DNA of 64,000 nucleotides from Stappia sp. TSB10P1A (GTDB lineage: Bacteria > Pseudomonadota > Alphaproteobacteria > Rhizobiales > Stappiaceae): NCBI RefSeq assembly GCF_900185725.1, contig NZ_FYAU01000024.1:248001-312000 (forward strand), written 5' to 3'. Below are positions 39,891-53,074 of the stretch, one piece after another. The first letter of the stretch is position 1, and the number at the start of each line of letters is the position of its first letter. The translations under genes and the position numbers were made by a program. The notes beneath the pieces were generated by a model. That model saw nothing but the letters and a program-made list of their open reading frames with translations. It had not been told where the DNA came from and ran no database searches.

Positions 39891-40394
39891 TCACTCGGCC
39901 TTGAACAGGCCGACCTTGAGGTCCTTCGCCTGGTAGATCGTCTCGCCATCGGCCTTGAGCCAGCCGTCGGCGATGCCGAGCACCAGGCGGCCGCGCCGCA
40001 CGCGCTTCAGATCGACGCCGTACTCGACAAGCTTCGTCTCGGGGGTGACCATCTTGGAGAACTTGATCTCGCCGGTGGAGATCGCCCGACCGCGGCCCGG
40101 CTCGCCGAGCCAGCCGAGGAAGAAGCCGGTCATCTGCCACAGCGCATCGAGGCCGAGGCAGCCCGGCATGACGGGATCGCCCTGGAAATGGCAGGGGAAG
40201 AACCAGAGGTCGTCGCGGATGTCGAGCTCCGCCCGTACCTGGCCCTGGCCGTGCTCGCCGCCGTCCTCGGAGATCGAGGTGATGCGGTCGAACATCAGCA
40301 TCGGCGGAAGCGGCAGTTGCGCGTTTCCGGGGCCAAACAGCTCGCCGCGTCCGCAGGCCAGCAATTCATCGTAGGAGTAGCTCGATTGCCGCAC
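39891..40394 (-). CDS. fabA: 3-hydroxydecanoyl-ACP dehydratase/isomerase
   Basis: Dehydrates 3-hydroxydecanoyl-ACP and isomerises the product to the cis-3 form, the entry into unsaturated fatty acids. The 167-residue hot-dog protein has the active-site His69 and Asp83 in [23 protein letters not shown]-type sequence ([18 protein letters not shown]). It is divergent from irr, a pairing well known in Rhizobiales. Confidence 0.96.
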   Translation of the reverse strand: MRQSSYSYDELLACGRGELFGPGNAQLPLPPMLMFDRITSISEDGGEHGQGQVRAELDIRDDLWFFPCHFQGDPVMPGCLGLDALWQMTGFFLGWLGEPGRGRAISTGEIKFSKMVTPETKLVEYGVDLKRVRRGRLVLGIADGWLKADGETIYQAKDLKVGLFKAE

Positions 40395-40781
40395 GTTCTT
40401 CCCATTCCCGCAGTTGTCGGTGTGTCCCGTATGCGCGAAGCAGCCGACTTGGCCGTCCTGCCGGACCGGGATCTGGTTCTGCCGCGCTTACTAACATAGC
40501 ATCTTGGCCCGCGGAAACCCGTGAAGTGGCTCTCTGAATGAGCTTTTTCGCAAGCTTTCAGGTCGGTGGCCGACATTTTGCGCCTTCCGCGGCTTCGGCA
40601 GACGTTTTTTTGACCCTTTTTCCGGCAAGGCTGAGGGGTAGGGGAAGGCCCGACCTTGCCAATCGGACGCGATCCATGGCAGAAAACAGCCAAGGACCTT
40701 GCGTCCCGGCGGGTCGAACCCCCACATCAGAGTCCGCGGCGGTGCCGCGGAGGCACGGAAACGGAAAGCGAGCGCACGCAC
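40395..40781. other. irr-fabA divergent regulatory region
   Basis: 387 bases with the promoters of irr and of fabA-fabB-fabI. It includes T-rich tracts (about 40600-40625) and purine-rich sequence before irr. I see no clear Irr box, Fur box or FabR-like palindrome, and no gene. Confidence 0.5.
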
Positions 40782-41201
40782 GTGGGTGAATTGCACCGGC
40801 ATATCGAAGTTCAGGAAATGCTGCGCTCTGCCGGCCTGAGGCCGACGCGTCAGCGTGTCGCGCTGGCCGAGCTGCTCTATTCCAGGGGTAACCGGCACGT
40901 TTCGGCGGAACTCCTGCACGAAGAGGCGGAAGCCGCCAATGTTCCGGTGTCGCTGGCCACGGTCTACAACACGCTGCACCAGTTCACCGAGGCCGGCCTC
41001 CTGCGCGAGGTCGCGGTCGAGGGCACCAAGACCTATTTCGACACCAACACCGACGACCACCATCACTTCTTCATCGAAGGCGACAACAAGGTGATCGACA
41101 TTCCCGGCTCCGGCGTCGCCATGGCGCGGCTTCCCCAGGCGCCGGAAGGCATGGAGATCGTCCGCGTCGACGTGGTGATCCGCCTGCGCCGCAAGGACTG
41201 A
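40782..41201 (+). CDS. irr: Iron response regulator Irr (Fur family)
   Basis: Haem-sensing transcription factor that controls iron and haem genes in Rhizobiales. The 139-residue protein has the Fur-type winged helix (GLRPTRQRVALAELLYSRGNRHVSAE), the VSLATVYNTLHQFTEAGLL recognition segment, and the Irr-specific histidine cluster DDHHHFFIEG (His93-95). The N-terminal haem regulatory motif with cysteine, seen in Bradyrhizobium, is absent. The probable start is GTG 40782; an upstream open frame adds unrelated sequence. Position opposite fabA is conserved. Confidence 0.92.
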   Translation: MGELHRHIEVQEMLRSAGLRPTRQRVALAELLYSRGNRHVSAELLHEEAEAANVPVSLATVYNTLHQFTEAGLLREVAVEGTKTYFDTNTDDHHHFFIEGDNKVIDIPGSGVAMARLPQAPEGMEIVRVDVVIRLRRKD

Positions 41202-41312
41202 GCGCGGGGCGGCGCCCTTGGCCTGCCGCCTCCCGTTCCGGACTTTCAGATCCGGACACCTTCAGATCACGACATCCAGACAGTGACGGGCGCGGTCATC
41301 GCGCCCGCTTGG

Positions 41313-42080
41313 CTATGCCGCCTGTCGCCGGGTGTTGTCCGGGCTCTTGCACAGGTCGGCGATCAGGCATTTCTCGCAGGCCGGCTTGCGCGCCTTGCAG
41401 ATGTAGCGGCCATGCAGGATCAGCCAGTGATGGGCGTGCAGCAGGAACTCGGGCGGCACCGCCTTTTCCAGCGCCCTCTCCACCTCCAGCGGCGTCTTGC
41501 CCGGCGCGACGCCGATGCGGTTGCCGAGGCGGAAGAGATGCGTGTCGACGGCGATGGTCGGCTGGCCGAAGGCGATGTTCAGCACCACATTGGCGGTCTT
41601 GCGGCCGACGCCGGGCAGCGTCTCCAGCGCCTCGCGGTCCTGCGGCACCTCGCCGCCGAAGCGGTCGATCAGCAGTTGCGACAGGGCGATGACGTTCTTC
41701 GCCTTGTTGCGGTAGAGGCCGATCGTCTTGATCGCCTCGCGCAGCCGCTCCTCGCCGAGGTCGACCATCTTCTGCGGCGTGTCGACGATCTCGAACAGCG
41801 GCCGCGTCGCCTTGTTGACGCCGACATCGGTCGCCTGCGCCGACAATGCCACCGCGACCAGCAGGGTGTAGGGATTGACATAGTGGAGTTCGCCCGTCGG
41901 CTCCGGGTTGGCGGCGTGGAAGCGGGCGAAGATCGCGTAAAGCTCGTCCTTGCTGTAGCGCGGGCGCACCGGCGCGCGCGGCTTTGCCGGCTTCGGCTTG
42001 GCGGCAGCCTTGCCGCCTTTGGCAACGGGCTTTGCGGCAGGTTTGCGCGTCTTGCGGGGATCAGGCTGGTTCGCGGTCAT
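41313..42080 (-). CDS. nth: Endonuclease III
   Basis: Base-excision glycosylase/AP lyase for oxidised pyrimidines. The 255-residue protein has a Lys/Pro/Ala-rich N-terminal tail (about 40 residues, typical of Rhizobiales), the helix-hairpin-helix LPGVGRKTANVVL with catalytic Lys161, Asp179 in AVDTHLFRLGNR, and a 4Fe-4S set CKARKPACEKCLIADLC. ATG 42080 has an excellent AGAGGAGG site; the longer frame from 42116 is excluded by it. It is divergent from DUF2244 with only 22 bases between start codons. Confidence 0.95.
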   Translation of the reverse strand: MTANQPDPRKTRKPAAKPVAKGGKAAAKPKPAKPRAPVRPRYSKDELYAIFARFHAANPEPTGELHYVNPYTLLVAVALSAQATDVGVNKATRPLFEIVDTPQKMVDLGEERLREAIKTIGLYRNKAKNVIALSQLLIDRFGGEVPQDREALETLPGVGRKTANVVLNIAFGQPTIAVDTHLFRLGNRIGVAPGKTPLEVERALEKAVPPEFLLHAHHWLILHGRYICKARKPACEKCLIADLCKSPDNTRRQAA

Positions 42081-42088
42081 TCCTCCTC

Positions 42089-42094
42089 TATAAT
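42089..42094 (+). promoter_or_regulatory. Perfect TATAAT box nine bases before the DUF2244 start
   Basis: TATAAT lies at 42089-42094 in the 22-bp gap between divergent nth and DUF2244 start codons. Transcription would begin at or next to the ATG at 42103, so the mRNA would be leaderless. No good -35 hexamer is seen 17 bases upstream (CTGGTT). Confidence 0.4.
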
Positions 42095-42102
42095 CACCGC
42101 TC

Positions 42103-42645
42103 ATGACGAGCGGCAATCCGAAAACCGAGTCCCCCGATCTCCCGGATCCGGACGCGCCCTTCTTCGCGGCCCTGCTGACCCCCTACCGGTCGCTGGGGCC
42201 GGCGGGATTCCGCGTTCTCATGCTGGTGGTCTGTGCCATCTGCCTGGTGGCGGGCCTGGTTTTCCTGTCGCTCGGCGCCTGGCCGGTCTTCGGCTTTCTC
42301 GGCCTTGATATCCTGCTGATTTTCCTCGCCTTCCGCTGGAACTACCGGGCGGCTCGGGCCTTCGAGGAGGTGCAGGTCTCGCGCACCGAGATCCGCGTGC
42401 GCAAGGTGCTCGCCTCCGGGCGCGAGCAGCTCTATTCCTGCAATCCGTTCTGGGCGCGGCTGCATGTGCGCGAGGAGGAGGACGAGGGCGTCCTGCGCAT
42501 CACCCTGACGGCTCGCGACATGTCGGTCGACATCGGCGGCTTCCTCAATCCGGACGACCGCACCAGCTTCGCCGACGCGCTGCGGCGCGCCCTCGCGCTG
42601 GCAAAGGCCGGCGGTCCGCATCCGGATCTGCCGGAACCCGCCTGA
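42103..42645 (+). CDS. DUF2244 membrane protein
   Basis: A 180-residue protein with two transmembrane helices (about 34-58 and 61-80) near the N-terminus and a cytoplasmic domain, the standard DUF2244 layout: F..LTPYRSLGPAGFRVLM, FRWNYRAARAFEEVQVS, and YSCNPFWARLHV. Function unknown; the family is almost universal in alphaproteobacteria and often sits next to nth, as here. No ribosome site is visible before ATG 42103. Confidence 0.9.
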   Translation: MTSGNPKTESPDLPDPDAPFFAALLTPYRSLGPAGFRVLMLVVCAICLVAGLVFLSLGAWPVFGFLGLDILLIFLAFRWNYRAARAFEEVQVSRTEIRVRKVLASGREQLYSCNPFWARLHVREEEDEGVLRITLTARDMSVDIGGFLNPDDRTSFADALRRALALAKAGGPHPDLPEPA

Positions 42646-42666
42646 CCCCTCTTCGCATGGCGCGAA

Positions 42667-42714
42667 GGCGCCGCAGTTCTGCCGGATCAGAAGATCCGGC
42701 AGAACTGCGGCGCC
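42667..42714. terminator. Perfect 22-bp inverted repeat at a convergent gene junction
   Basis: The arms 42667-42688 and 42693-42714 are exact complements, with an AGAA tetraloop. The right arm contains the last codons and stop region of the leftward VHL/MliC gene; the left arm lies 21 bases past the DUF2244 stop. There is no T tract on either side, so it may block transcription or protect RNA ends rather than act as a classic terminator. Confidence 0.65.
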
Positions 42715-44504
42715 GCGCCCGGCCGCTGCCAGGTGACGGTGTTGCCGGTGCCGCTCAGCGCGTAACCGCGCCCGACATAGTTCAGTTCGCCGCCGCCGCC
42801 CGAGCGGTCGGCCAGCGTCACCGGCGACAGGCCGCGTTCGCGCACCGTTGCGGTGCCGCGCGCGTTGTCGATGGTCACGTCGAGATAGGTGCCGCTGTCG
42901 CAATCATAGGACAGCGACAGCAGGTCGCCGGAGGGTGGCAGCGGCGCGGGAGGCAGGGGCTGCGGCAGGATCTGCGGCGGCGGTGCCGGCGGGAAGACCG
43001 GGTCGGGGGCCGCCAGTCCGCCGCCCCGGCCGATCGTCACCGTGCGGGTGCCGCCGCCGGCCACGTAGATGCCGAGGCAGCGTCCGTCCTGGGTGGCGAC
43101 GAGCCAGGGATGGCCGGCGAGCGTGTCCTGGATCATCCGCCCGCCCGGCGGCACGCCGGCCTGGGTCTGGCGCAGGCCGGCGAAGTCGAGCCAGTGCACC
43201 ACCACCGGCCGGTTGCGCTCGTTGACGAAGATCATGCGGGCCGGCTGGCTGCTCGGCAGCGAGGTGATCTCGCCCTCCTCGCGGCAGCTCAGGCCGCCGC
43301 TTGCGGCCGGCGGGCCGGGCAGGGGCTCGGCGGGCGGCAGCGTTGCCACGGGCGCCGGGGTGGCGCAGGCCTGCTGGAAGGCGCGCACCGGCTGGGCGCT
43401 TCCCGACAGCGATATGCGGTAGCGCCAGTTGCCGGAAACCCCGACGCTCAGCGTGTCGCCGCGGATCATGCCGGTCCAGATCGGATCGTCGGCGGCGAGC
43501 GTCAGCACCGGCTCGGACTGGCCGGACTCGGTATTGGTGCTGGAGCCGCGCGCGGTGTAGCTGCGGCGGACGTCGCGCGCCGCCAGATCGACCACCACCG
43601 GCTGGTTTTCGGCCAGCCGGTCGCCGGTCGCGGCGAGCTGCAACTCGATCCGGTCGGAGCCGCGCCGACAGCTCGCTCTGAGAGCCCGGTCGTCGGTCTC
43701 GCGCAGGCCGTAGACCAGATGCAGCCGGTCGCCGCCGCGCTCCTCCACATACCACCTGCGGCCCTCGAACAGCGGCAGGTCGTGCAAGGGGCGGGCTTCC
43801 GCCCGTGCCATCGCCTGGGGCGGAGCCTCGGATCGCGTCTGCGGCTGCGTTTCGGGCCTCGTCTCTGGCCTCGTCTCTGGCCGTGCCGCCGCTTCCGCAC
43901 CGCCGGTCTCCCGGCGGGTCTCGTCGCGGCTGCCGCGCAACCCGCCGTCCTGCTGCCCGCCGTCCTGCTGCCCGTTGACCGTGGGACGGCGGATGCCACC
44001 GGCGCGCGGCGGGGCGCCCGGGCCCTCGCCGGACGGCACCGCCTGCCGCACCCCGCGGCTCGCGTCGGCCTGCCGCGCGGCGGGCCCGCTGGTTGCCATC
44101 GTCACCTTCCAGTCACCGCAGATGTCGACCGTGTCGCGCAGGATCCGCCCGTCGGCCAGCACCAGCCGCAGCGACCGCCGGCAGTCGATCTGCCCGTCAT
44201 TCTTCGGATTGCCCTCGACCTCGACGAAGACCCGGGCCTGCGCCCGGCGGCGCACCTGCATCGGCTTGCCGTCCATCTCGACCTCGCGGATCGCGGTGTC
44301 GTCGTCGGTCTGGATCATCACCAGCCGGCGCTGCAGGCGCGGGCCGGATTGGCCGCCGGCCTCTTGCCCGCTGCCTTGCGCCCCGGCGGGCGGGGGCGGC
44401 AGCAGGGCGGCGAACAGCATCGCCAGCCCGGCGGCAACGGCCACCCGGGGCAGATGGCGGGTCGCGGGTCGGTAGGCATCTGGGCGGAACTGGTGCATCG
44501 GCAT
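42687..44504 (-). CDS. Periplasmic multidomain protein with VHL beta and MliC-like domains
   Basis: A 605-residue exported protein with a signal peptide ending PPAGAQ. After an N-terminal beta-rich region (about 45-115, one disulphide pair CRR...DICG) comes a low-complexity linker with QQDGG and RPET repeats (about 150-200), then a second globular region (about 215-375). Residues 418-485 read as a von Hippel-Lindau beta domain (ARMIFVNERNRPVVVHWLDF...QDTLAGHPWLV...GRCLGIYV). A proline-rich linker (about 497-525) leads to a MliC-like lysozyme-inhibitor domain (528-605; YDCDSG..LDVTIDN..ATVRE...NTVTW). AGGGA precedes ATG 44504. Each domain call rests on motifs seen by eye; the overall role is unknown. 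Confidence 0.75.
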   Translation of the reverse strand: MPMHQFRPDAYRPATRHLPRVAVAAGLAMLFAALLPPPPAGAQGSGQEAGGQSGPRLQRRLVMIQTDDDTAIREVEMDGKPMQVRRRAQARVFVEVEGNPKNDGQIDCRRSLRLVLADGRILRDTVDICGDWKVTMATSGPAARQADASRGVRQAVPSGEGPGAPPRAGGIRRPTVNGQQDGGQQDGGLRGSRDETRRETGGAEAAARPETRPETRPETQPQTRSEAPPQAMARAEARPLHDLPLFEGRRWYVEERGGDRLHLVYGLRETDDRALRASCRRGSDRIELQLAATGDRLAENQPVVVDLAARDVRRSYTARGSSTNTESGQSEPVLTLAADDPIWTGMIRGDTLSVGVSGNWRYRISLSGSAQPVRAFQQACATPAPVATLPPAEPLPGPPAASGGLSCREEGEITSLPSSQPARMIFVNERNRPVVVHWLDFAGLRQTQAGVPPGGRMIQDTLAGHPWLVATQDGRCLGIYVAGGGTRTVTIGRGGGLAAPDPVFPPAPPPQILPQPLPPAPLPPSGDLLSLSYDCDSGTYLDVTIDNARGTATVRERGLSPVTLADRSGGGGELNYVGRGYALSGTGNTVTWQRPGAAPQFCRIF

Positions 44505-44728
44505 GTCCCTGTGGGTCTCGTCGCGGGCGGCGCAACGGCGTCGCTGGCGGCGGCACACTGGCCCGCGTTTTTGGCCGAAGCAAGACGGCGCACCCGCCCC
44601 GCAAATCACCCGAATCTGAAGCTCCTCGCAAATCGGGTGGCGGCGGCCTCCCCGCGTGGCTAGGCTCGCCGCTTGATGACGATGGTTTCATGAGCCAACG
44701 ACCAGCGAGCGTGGCAGGAGATCCGGCG

Positions 44729-45643
44729 ATGACGGTGATGCGCAACATGGAAGAGGTCCTGCCGGCCGTGCCGGGGGCGAACCTTCCCGAGGCGGCGAAG
44801 GATTACGACACCGTCCGCCGCACCCTCCAGGTGATCACGCAGACCTGGCGCGACCAGCCGGGACTGGAGATGCTGGCCGCCGAGGCCGGCCTCGACCCGA
44901 TCCAGTTGCAGCGGGTGTTCTCGCGCTGGGCCGGCATCACGCCCAAGCAGTTCGTCCAGGCGATCACCCTCGACCATGCCCGCGCCCTGCTGCGCCAGTC
45001 GGCCACCGTGCTCGACGCCAGCTACGAGGTCGGCCTGTCCGGCCCGGCGCGCCTGCATGATCTCTTCGTCACCCACGAGGCGATGACCCCCGGCGTCTAC
45101 CGGGCGCGCGGCGAGGGCGTCGAGATCCGCTACGGCTTCCACCCCTCGCCCTTCGGCCTCGCGCTGGTGATGGCGACGGAGCACGGCCTTGCCGGCCTTG
45201 CCTTCGCCGATCCGGGCGAGGAGCGCGCCGCGCTGGAGGACATGACCGGCCGCTGGCCGCGCGCCGCCTATGTCGAAGATGTCGCCTTCACCGCGCCGCT
45301 GGCGCAGCGCATCTTCGCGCCCTCGCAATGGTCGGCCGAGCAGCCCTTGCGGGTGGTGCTGATCGGCACCGATTTCGAGATCCGCGTCTGGGAGACCCTG
45401 CTGCGCATTCCGCTCGGCCGCGCCACCACCTATCGCGACATCGCCGAGCGGCTCGGCAAGCCGACCGCCTCGCGCGCCGTCGGCCGGGCGGTCGGGCGCA
45501 ATCCGATCTCCTTCGTCGTGCCCTGTCACCGGGTGCTCGGCAGTACCGGCAAGCTCTGCGGTTATCACTGGGGTCTGACGCGCAAGCGCGCCATCCTCGG
45601 CTGGGAGGCCGGGCTCGCCGGCCCCGTGCTGGAGAGCCTGTAA
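44729..45643 (+). CDS. Ada-like AraC regulator/methylated-DNA-protein cysteine methyltransferase
   Basis: Repairs O6-alkylguanine by transfer to its own cysteine. The 304-residue protein has an AraC-type double helix-turn-helix (about 25-125; GLDPIQLQRVFSRWAGITPKQF) and the AGT domain with acceptor Cys266 in VPCHRVLGSTGKLCGYHWGL. The N-terminal zinc-finger domain of Ada, which senses methylphosphotriesters, is missing, so it may be a constitutive or differently controlled regulator. ATG 44729 is preferred over 44690 because AGGAG lies at the right distance. It converges on mutS with seven bases between the stops. Confidence 0.92.
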   Translation: MTVMRNMEEVLPAVPGANLPEAAKDYDTVRRTLQVITQTWRDQPGLEMLAAEAGLDPIQLQRVFSRWAGITPKQFVQAITLDHARALLRQSATVLDASYEVGLSGPARLHDLFVTHEAMTPGVYRARGEGVEIRYGFHPSPFGLALVMATEHGLAGLAFADPGEERAALEDMTGRWPRAAYVEDVAFTAPLAQRIFAPSQWSAEQPLRVVLIGTDFEIRVWETLLRIPLGRATTYRDIAERLGKPTASRAVGRAVGRNPISFVVPCHRVLGSTGKLCGYHWGLTRKRAILGWEAGLAGPVLESL

Positions 45644-45650
45644 ACGCCGC

Positions 45651-48425
45651 TCAGCCCTTGCGGCGCGCCTGTTTCAGCTTGTAGAGCGCTTCCAGCGCCG
45701 CGCGCGGCGTCAGGTCGTCCGGGTCGATGGCGTCGAGCGCCTCGAGCACGGGATCGGGCGCGGCCTTGGCGGCGGGCGCGCTCGCCCTCGGCGCTGCGGC
45801 GGCGAACAGCGGCAGGTCGTCGATCAGTTGTTCGCCCGGCGCGCGCCGGTCCTGCTCTTCCAGTTGCGCCAGCACCGCCCTCGCCCGCTCGATCACCACC
45901 GGTGGCAGGCCGGCGAGCTTCGCCACCTGGATGCCGTAGGACCGGTCGGCGGCGCCGGCGACGATCTCGTGCAGGAACACCACGTCGCCCTGCCATTCGC
46001 GCACCCGCACCGTGGCATTGGCGAGCCGTGGCAGCCGGCCGGCGAGCGCGGTCAGCTCGTGGTAATGGGTGGCGAACAGCGCCCGCGAACGGTTGACCTC
46101 GTGCAGGTGCTCGATCGCCGCCCAGGCGATGGACAGCCCGTCGAAGGTCGAGGTGCCGCGGCCGATCTCGTCGAGGATCACCAGCGCCCGCGCGCGCGCC
46201 TGGTTGAGGATCGCCGCCGTCTCGACCATCTCCACCATGAAGGTCGAGCGTCCGCGCGCCAGGTCGTCCGCCGCGCCGACGCGCGAGAACAGCCGGTCGA
46301 CCACGCCGATATGGGCCGAGGCCGCCGGCACGAAGGCGCCCATCTGCGCCAGAATGGCGATCAGCGCGTTCTGCCGCAGGAAGGTCGACTTGCCGGCCAT
46401 GTTGGGGCCGGTGATCAGCCAGATGCGGCCGCCCGTCTCGCCCTCGCTCGGCCCCAGATCCGCGTCATTGGCGACGAAGCTGCCACCGCTCTCGCGCTTC
46501 AATGCCTGCTCGACGACCGGATGCCGGCCGCCGCGAATGTCGAAGGCGAGGCTGTCGTCGACCACCGGCCGGCACTGGCTCTCCGCCTCGGCGAGATGCG
46601 CAAGCGCCGCCGCCACGTCCAGCACGGCCAGCCCGTCGGCGGCGCCCTTGATGGCGCTGCCCGCCTCGGTCACCGCCTCGCACAGCCGGCGGAACACCTC
46701 GCTTTCCAGCGCCAGCGCCCGTCCGGCCGCATTGGCGATGCGGCTTTCCAGATCGGCGAGCTCGGTGGTGGTGAAGCGCATCGCCCCGGCCATCGTCTGC
46801 CGGTGGATGAAGCGCGCTGGATCGGCCGTCAGCTTCTCCGCATGGGTCGCCGGCACTTCGATGAACCAGCCGAGCACGTTGTTGTGCTTGATCTTCAGCG
46901 CCCGGATCGCCAGCTCGTCGGTCAGAGCGCCCTGCAACTGCGCGATCACCTTGCGGCTGTCGTCGCGCAGCCGGCGGATCTCGTCGAGATCGGCGATATA
47001 GCCTTCGGCAACGAAGCCGCCGTCGCGCGCCAGCAGCGGCGGCTCGTCGACCAGCGCCCGCTCCAGCTCGCCGGCAAGCTCCGCCGGTGCCGCCGCAATC
47101 CGCGCCAGCGCCGCGCCGATCTCCTCACCCTCGCCGCCGGCGTCCGGAAACAGGCCGGCGATGTCGCGCGCCGCGCCGAGACCGCTGGCGAGGGCGAGAA
47201 GATCGCGCGGGCCGCCGCGCTGCATGGCGATGCGCGACAGCGCCCGCGCCATGTCGGGCACGGCCTTGAGCCTCTCGCGCAGCCTCTCGCGCAGATAGGT
47301 GTCGCCGACCAGCCGCGCCACCGCGTCCTGCCGCTTGCGGATCTCCTCCACCTCGGTCAGTGGCCCGGAGAGCCGGGCGGCCAGCAGCCGCGATCCGGGG
47401 CCCGACACGGTGCGGTCGATCGCCGACAGCAGCGAGCCGGCGCGCTCGCCTGAAAGCGTGCGCATCAGTTCCAGGTTCGCCCGCGTCGCCGGGTCGATCA
47501 GCATCCGCCGCGAAGTCGCCTCGTGCGAGGGCGGGTCGAGCGGCGGGCGCTCGCCATATTGCGTGCGCTCCACATAGGCGATGGCGGCCGCCGCCGCCGT
47601 CAGCTCCAGCCGCGAGAAGCTGCCGAAGGCCTCCGGCGTCGCAACGCCGTAATAGCGCGCCAGCCGGTCGCCGGCGGTGGCCCCATCGAACAGGCTGCGC
47701 GGCACCGGCGACAGCGCCGCCCCCGTCTCGGCAAGCTGCCGGCGCAGCTCCGGCTCGTCGAGCAGCGCGTCGGCAACGACGATCTCGCGCGGATCGATGC
47801 GGGCAAGGTCGCCGGCCAATTGCCGCGCGTCGCTGGTGGCGACGCGAAAGGCGCCGGTGGAAATGTCGGCCCAGGCCAGGCCATAGCTCGCCTCGTCCTC
47901 CAGCGATCCGCTGCGTGCCCGCGTCAGCGTCAGCAGGAAGTTGTTGCGCGCCGCCTCCAGCAGCCGGTCCTCGGTCAGCGTACCGGGCGTCACCAGCCGC
48001 ACCACTTCCCGCCGCACCACCGACTTGGAGCCGCGCTTCTTCGCCTCCGCCGGATCCTCGGTCTGCTCGCAGACCGCGACGCGGAAGCCCAGCGAGATCA
48101 GCTTCTGCAGGTAGTCGTCGGCCGCGTGCACCGGCACGCCGCACATCGGGATGTCCTCGCCCAGATGCTTGCCGCGCTTGGTCAGCGTGATGCCCAGCGC
48201 CCGCGAGGCCTCTTCCGCATCCTGGAAGAACAGCTCGTAGAAGTCGCCCATGCGGTAGAACAGCAGGCAGTCGGGATTGGCCGTCTTGATCTCGATATAC
48301 TGCGCCATCATCGGCGTCATCGCGGACAGGTCGGGTGCCGGCGTGACCGCGCCGGCGCTGTCCGGCGCCAAGACGTCCTCGCGAAGCTGCGGTGTATCGT
48401 GGGGGATCTGCATGTCGTCGGCCAT
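45651..48425 (-). CDS. mutS: DNA mismatch repair protein MutS
   Basis: Mismatch sensor ATPase. The 924-residue protein has the mismatch-binding [11 protein letters not shown] near residue 58, the lever and clamp regions, the Walker A loop [31 protein letters not shown], and the helix-turn-helix [12 protein letters not shown]. The N-terminal 35 residues before MTPMMAQY are variable. ATG 48425 is used; an in-frame extension to 48629 is not family-like. It is divergent from the malic enzyme gene, an order shared with other Rhizobiales. Confidence 0.97.
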   Translation of the reverse strand: MADDMQIPHDTPQLREDVLAPDSAGAVTPAPDLSAMTPMMAQYIEIKTANPDCLLFYRMGDFYELFFQDAEEASRALGITLTKRGKHLGEDIPMCGVPVHAADDYLQKLISLGFRVAVCEQTEDPAEAKKRGSKSVVRREVVRLVTPGTLTEDRLLEAARNNFLLTLTRARSGSLEDEASYGLAWADISTGAFRVATSDARQLAGDLARIDPREIVVADALLDEPELRRQLAETGAALSPVPRSLFDGATAGDRLARYYGVATPEAFGSFSRLELTAAAAAIAYVERTQYGERPPLDPPSHEATSRRMLIDPATRANLELMRTLSGERAGSLLSAIDRTVSGPGSRLLAARLSGPLTEVEEIRKRQDAVARLVGDTYLRERLRERLKAVPDMARALSRIAMQRGGPRDLLALASGLGAARDIAGLFPDAGGEGEEIGAALARIAAAPAELAGELERALVDEPPLLARDGGFVAEGYIADLDEIRRLRDDSRKVIAQLQGALTDELAIRALKIKHNNVLGWFIEVPATHAEKLTADPARFIHRQTMAGAMRFTTTELADLESRIANAAGRALALESEVFRRLCEAVTEAGSAIKGAADGLAVLDVAAALAHLAEAESQCRPVVDDSLAFDIRGGRHPVVEQALKRESGGSFVANDADLGPSEGETGGRIWLITGPNMAGKSTFLRQNALIAILAQMGAFVPAASAHIGVVDRLFSRVGAADDLARGRSTFMVEMVETAAILNQARARALVILDEIGRGTSTFDGLSIAWAAIEHLHEVNRSRALFATHYHELTALAGRLPRLANATVRVREWQGDVVFLHEIVAGAADRSYGIQVAKLAGLPPVVIERARAVLAQLEEQDRRAPGEQLIDDLPLFAAAAPRASAPAAKAAPDPVLEALDAIDPDDLTPRAALEALYKLKQARRKG

Positions 48426-48597
48426 GCGCCAGACCCTAATGCGACCGCGCTCGCGACGGAAGAGGCCGCACGCCCCCCGGCGCCGATCCTCCCCGCTTTC
48501 GTCGGATTGTGCCGCTACCCCCGCTTGAGCCTTGAATTCTCCGGGGATAAGGTCTGCCTCCGCCGTCGCGACGGTGCAACGAACTGGAGGAAACCGC

Positions 48598-50880
<2,283 letters not shown>

Positions 50881-50894
50881 GGAATAGGGAGACG

Positions 50895-51583
50895 ATGAGC
50901 GAACGCGGCCTCGTCAAGATCTGCGGTCTGTCGACCGAGGAGACGCTCGAGGCCGCGCTTGCGGCCGGGGCCGACATGATCGGCCTCGTCTTCTTCGACA
51001 AGAGCCCGCGCAACGTGCCGATGGAGGTCGCCGCGCGGCTGGCGGAGCGTGCGCGCGGTCGGGCCGGGATCGTCGTGCTGACGGTCGATGCGGACGATGC
51101 GCTGCTCGATGCTGTCGTTTCGGCCGTACGGCCGGACTGGCTGCAACTGCACGGGCACGAGAGCCCGGCGCGCTGCGCCGAGCTGAAGGCGCGGCACGGC
51201 ATTCGGATCATGAAGGCGCTGGGCGTCTCGGCGGCTGAGGACATTGCCGCCGCCGCGCCCTATATCGCCCATGTCGACCGGCTGCTGTTCGATGCCAAGC
51301 CGCCGCAGGGGGCGGTGCTGCCGGGCGGCAATGGCGTCAGCTTCGACTGGCGCCTGCTCAAGGGTCTTGACCTCGGCGTTCCGCTCATGCTTTCCGGTGG
51401 GCTGGATGCCGTGACGGTCGGCGAGGCGGTGCGCATCGGCGGCATCCGCGACGTCGACGTCTCTTCCGGAGTGGAGCGCGGGCGCGGCGTCAAGGATACG
51501 GAACTCATCAGGGCGTTCGTCGCGGCTGCGCGCCGGGCGGTGCCGGGCGCGGCGGAGACCGCCGCCGAACAGGGACGGAGCGC

Positions 51584-51587
<4 letters not shown>
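50895..51587 (+). CDS. trpF: Phosphoribosylanthranilate isomerase
   Basis: Amadori rearrangement step of tryptophan synthesis. The 230-residue TIM barrel starts with the catalytic cysteine in VKICGLST, has [12 protein letters not shown] and the phosphate-binding [11 protein letters not shown] plus [11 protein letters not shown] near the C-terminus with the catalytic Asp. ATG 50895 has AGGGAG upstream and lies 14 bases after maeB. The stop overlaps the trpB start (ATGA). Confidence 0.95.
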
Positions 51588-52798
<1,211 letters not shown>

Positions 52799-52821
52799 TC
52801 CCCTTGATCGTTCCTTGAAAA

Positions 52822-52856
52822 AAAAGGCCCCGGCGAGACCGTCGCCGGGGCCTTTT
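52822..52856 (+). terminator. Intrinsic terminator after trpB
   Basis: A perfect 15-bp stem, AAAAGGCCCCGGCGA (52822-52836) with its complement (52842-52856), a 5-base loop and a closing TTTT. The eight A bases before it make it able to act in both directions. Confidence 0.92.
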
Positions 52857-52997
52857 GCTCTGTCCCATGCGATCGCTGGCGATGTCATCGGCGGCCTCGC
52901 CGGGCGGGACAAAACGATTGCCTCCCGCCGGCGGATCGGCTATCGGTTCGCCAGATGCCGCGCCTTGCGCGCGCCGCTCTTGGCCTTGCGCCCGGAA

Positions 52998-53044
<47 letters not shown>

Positions 53045-53074
<30 letters not shown>

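Noticed and set aside
41287-41306. GGGCGCG/CGCGCCC hairpin between irr and nth as a terminator
   Set aside because: Seven-base stem that partly overlaps sequence next to nth and has no T tract on either side; too weak to list.
42657-44663. 668-codon rightward open frame opposite the VHL/MliC gene
   Set aside because: Low-complexity Arg/Ala/Gly sequence with no motif, while the other strand has a signal peptide and recognisable domains.
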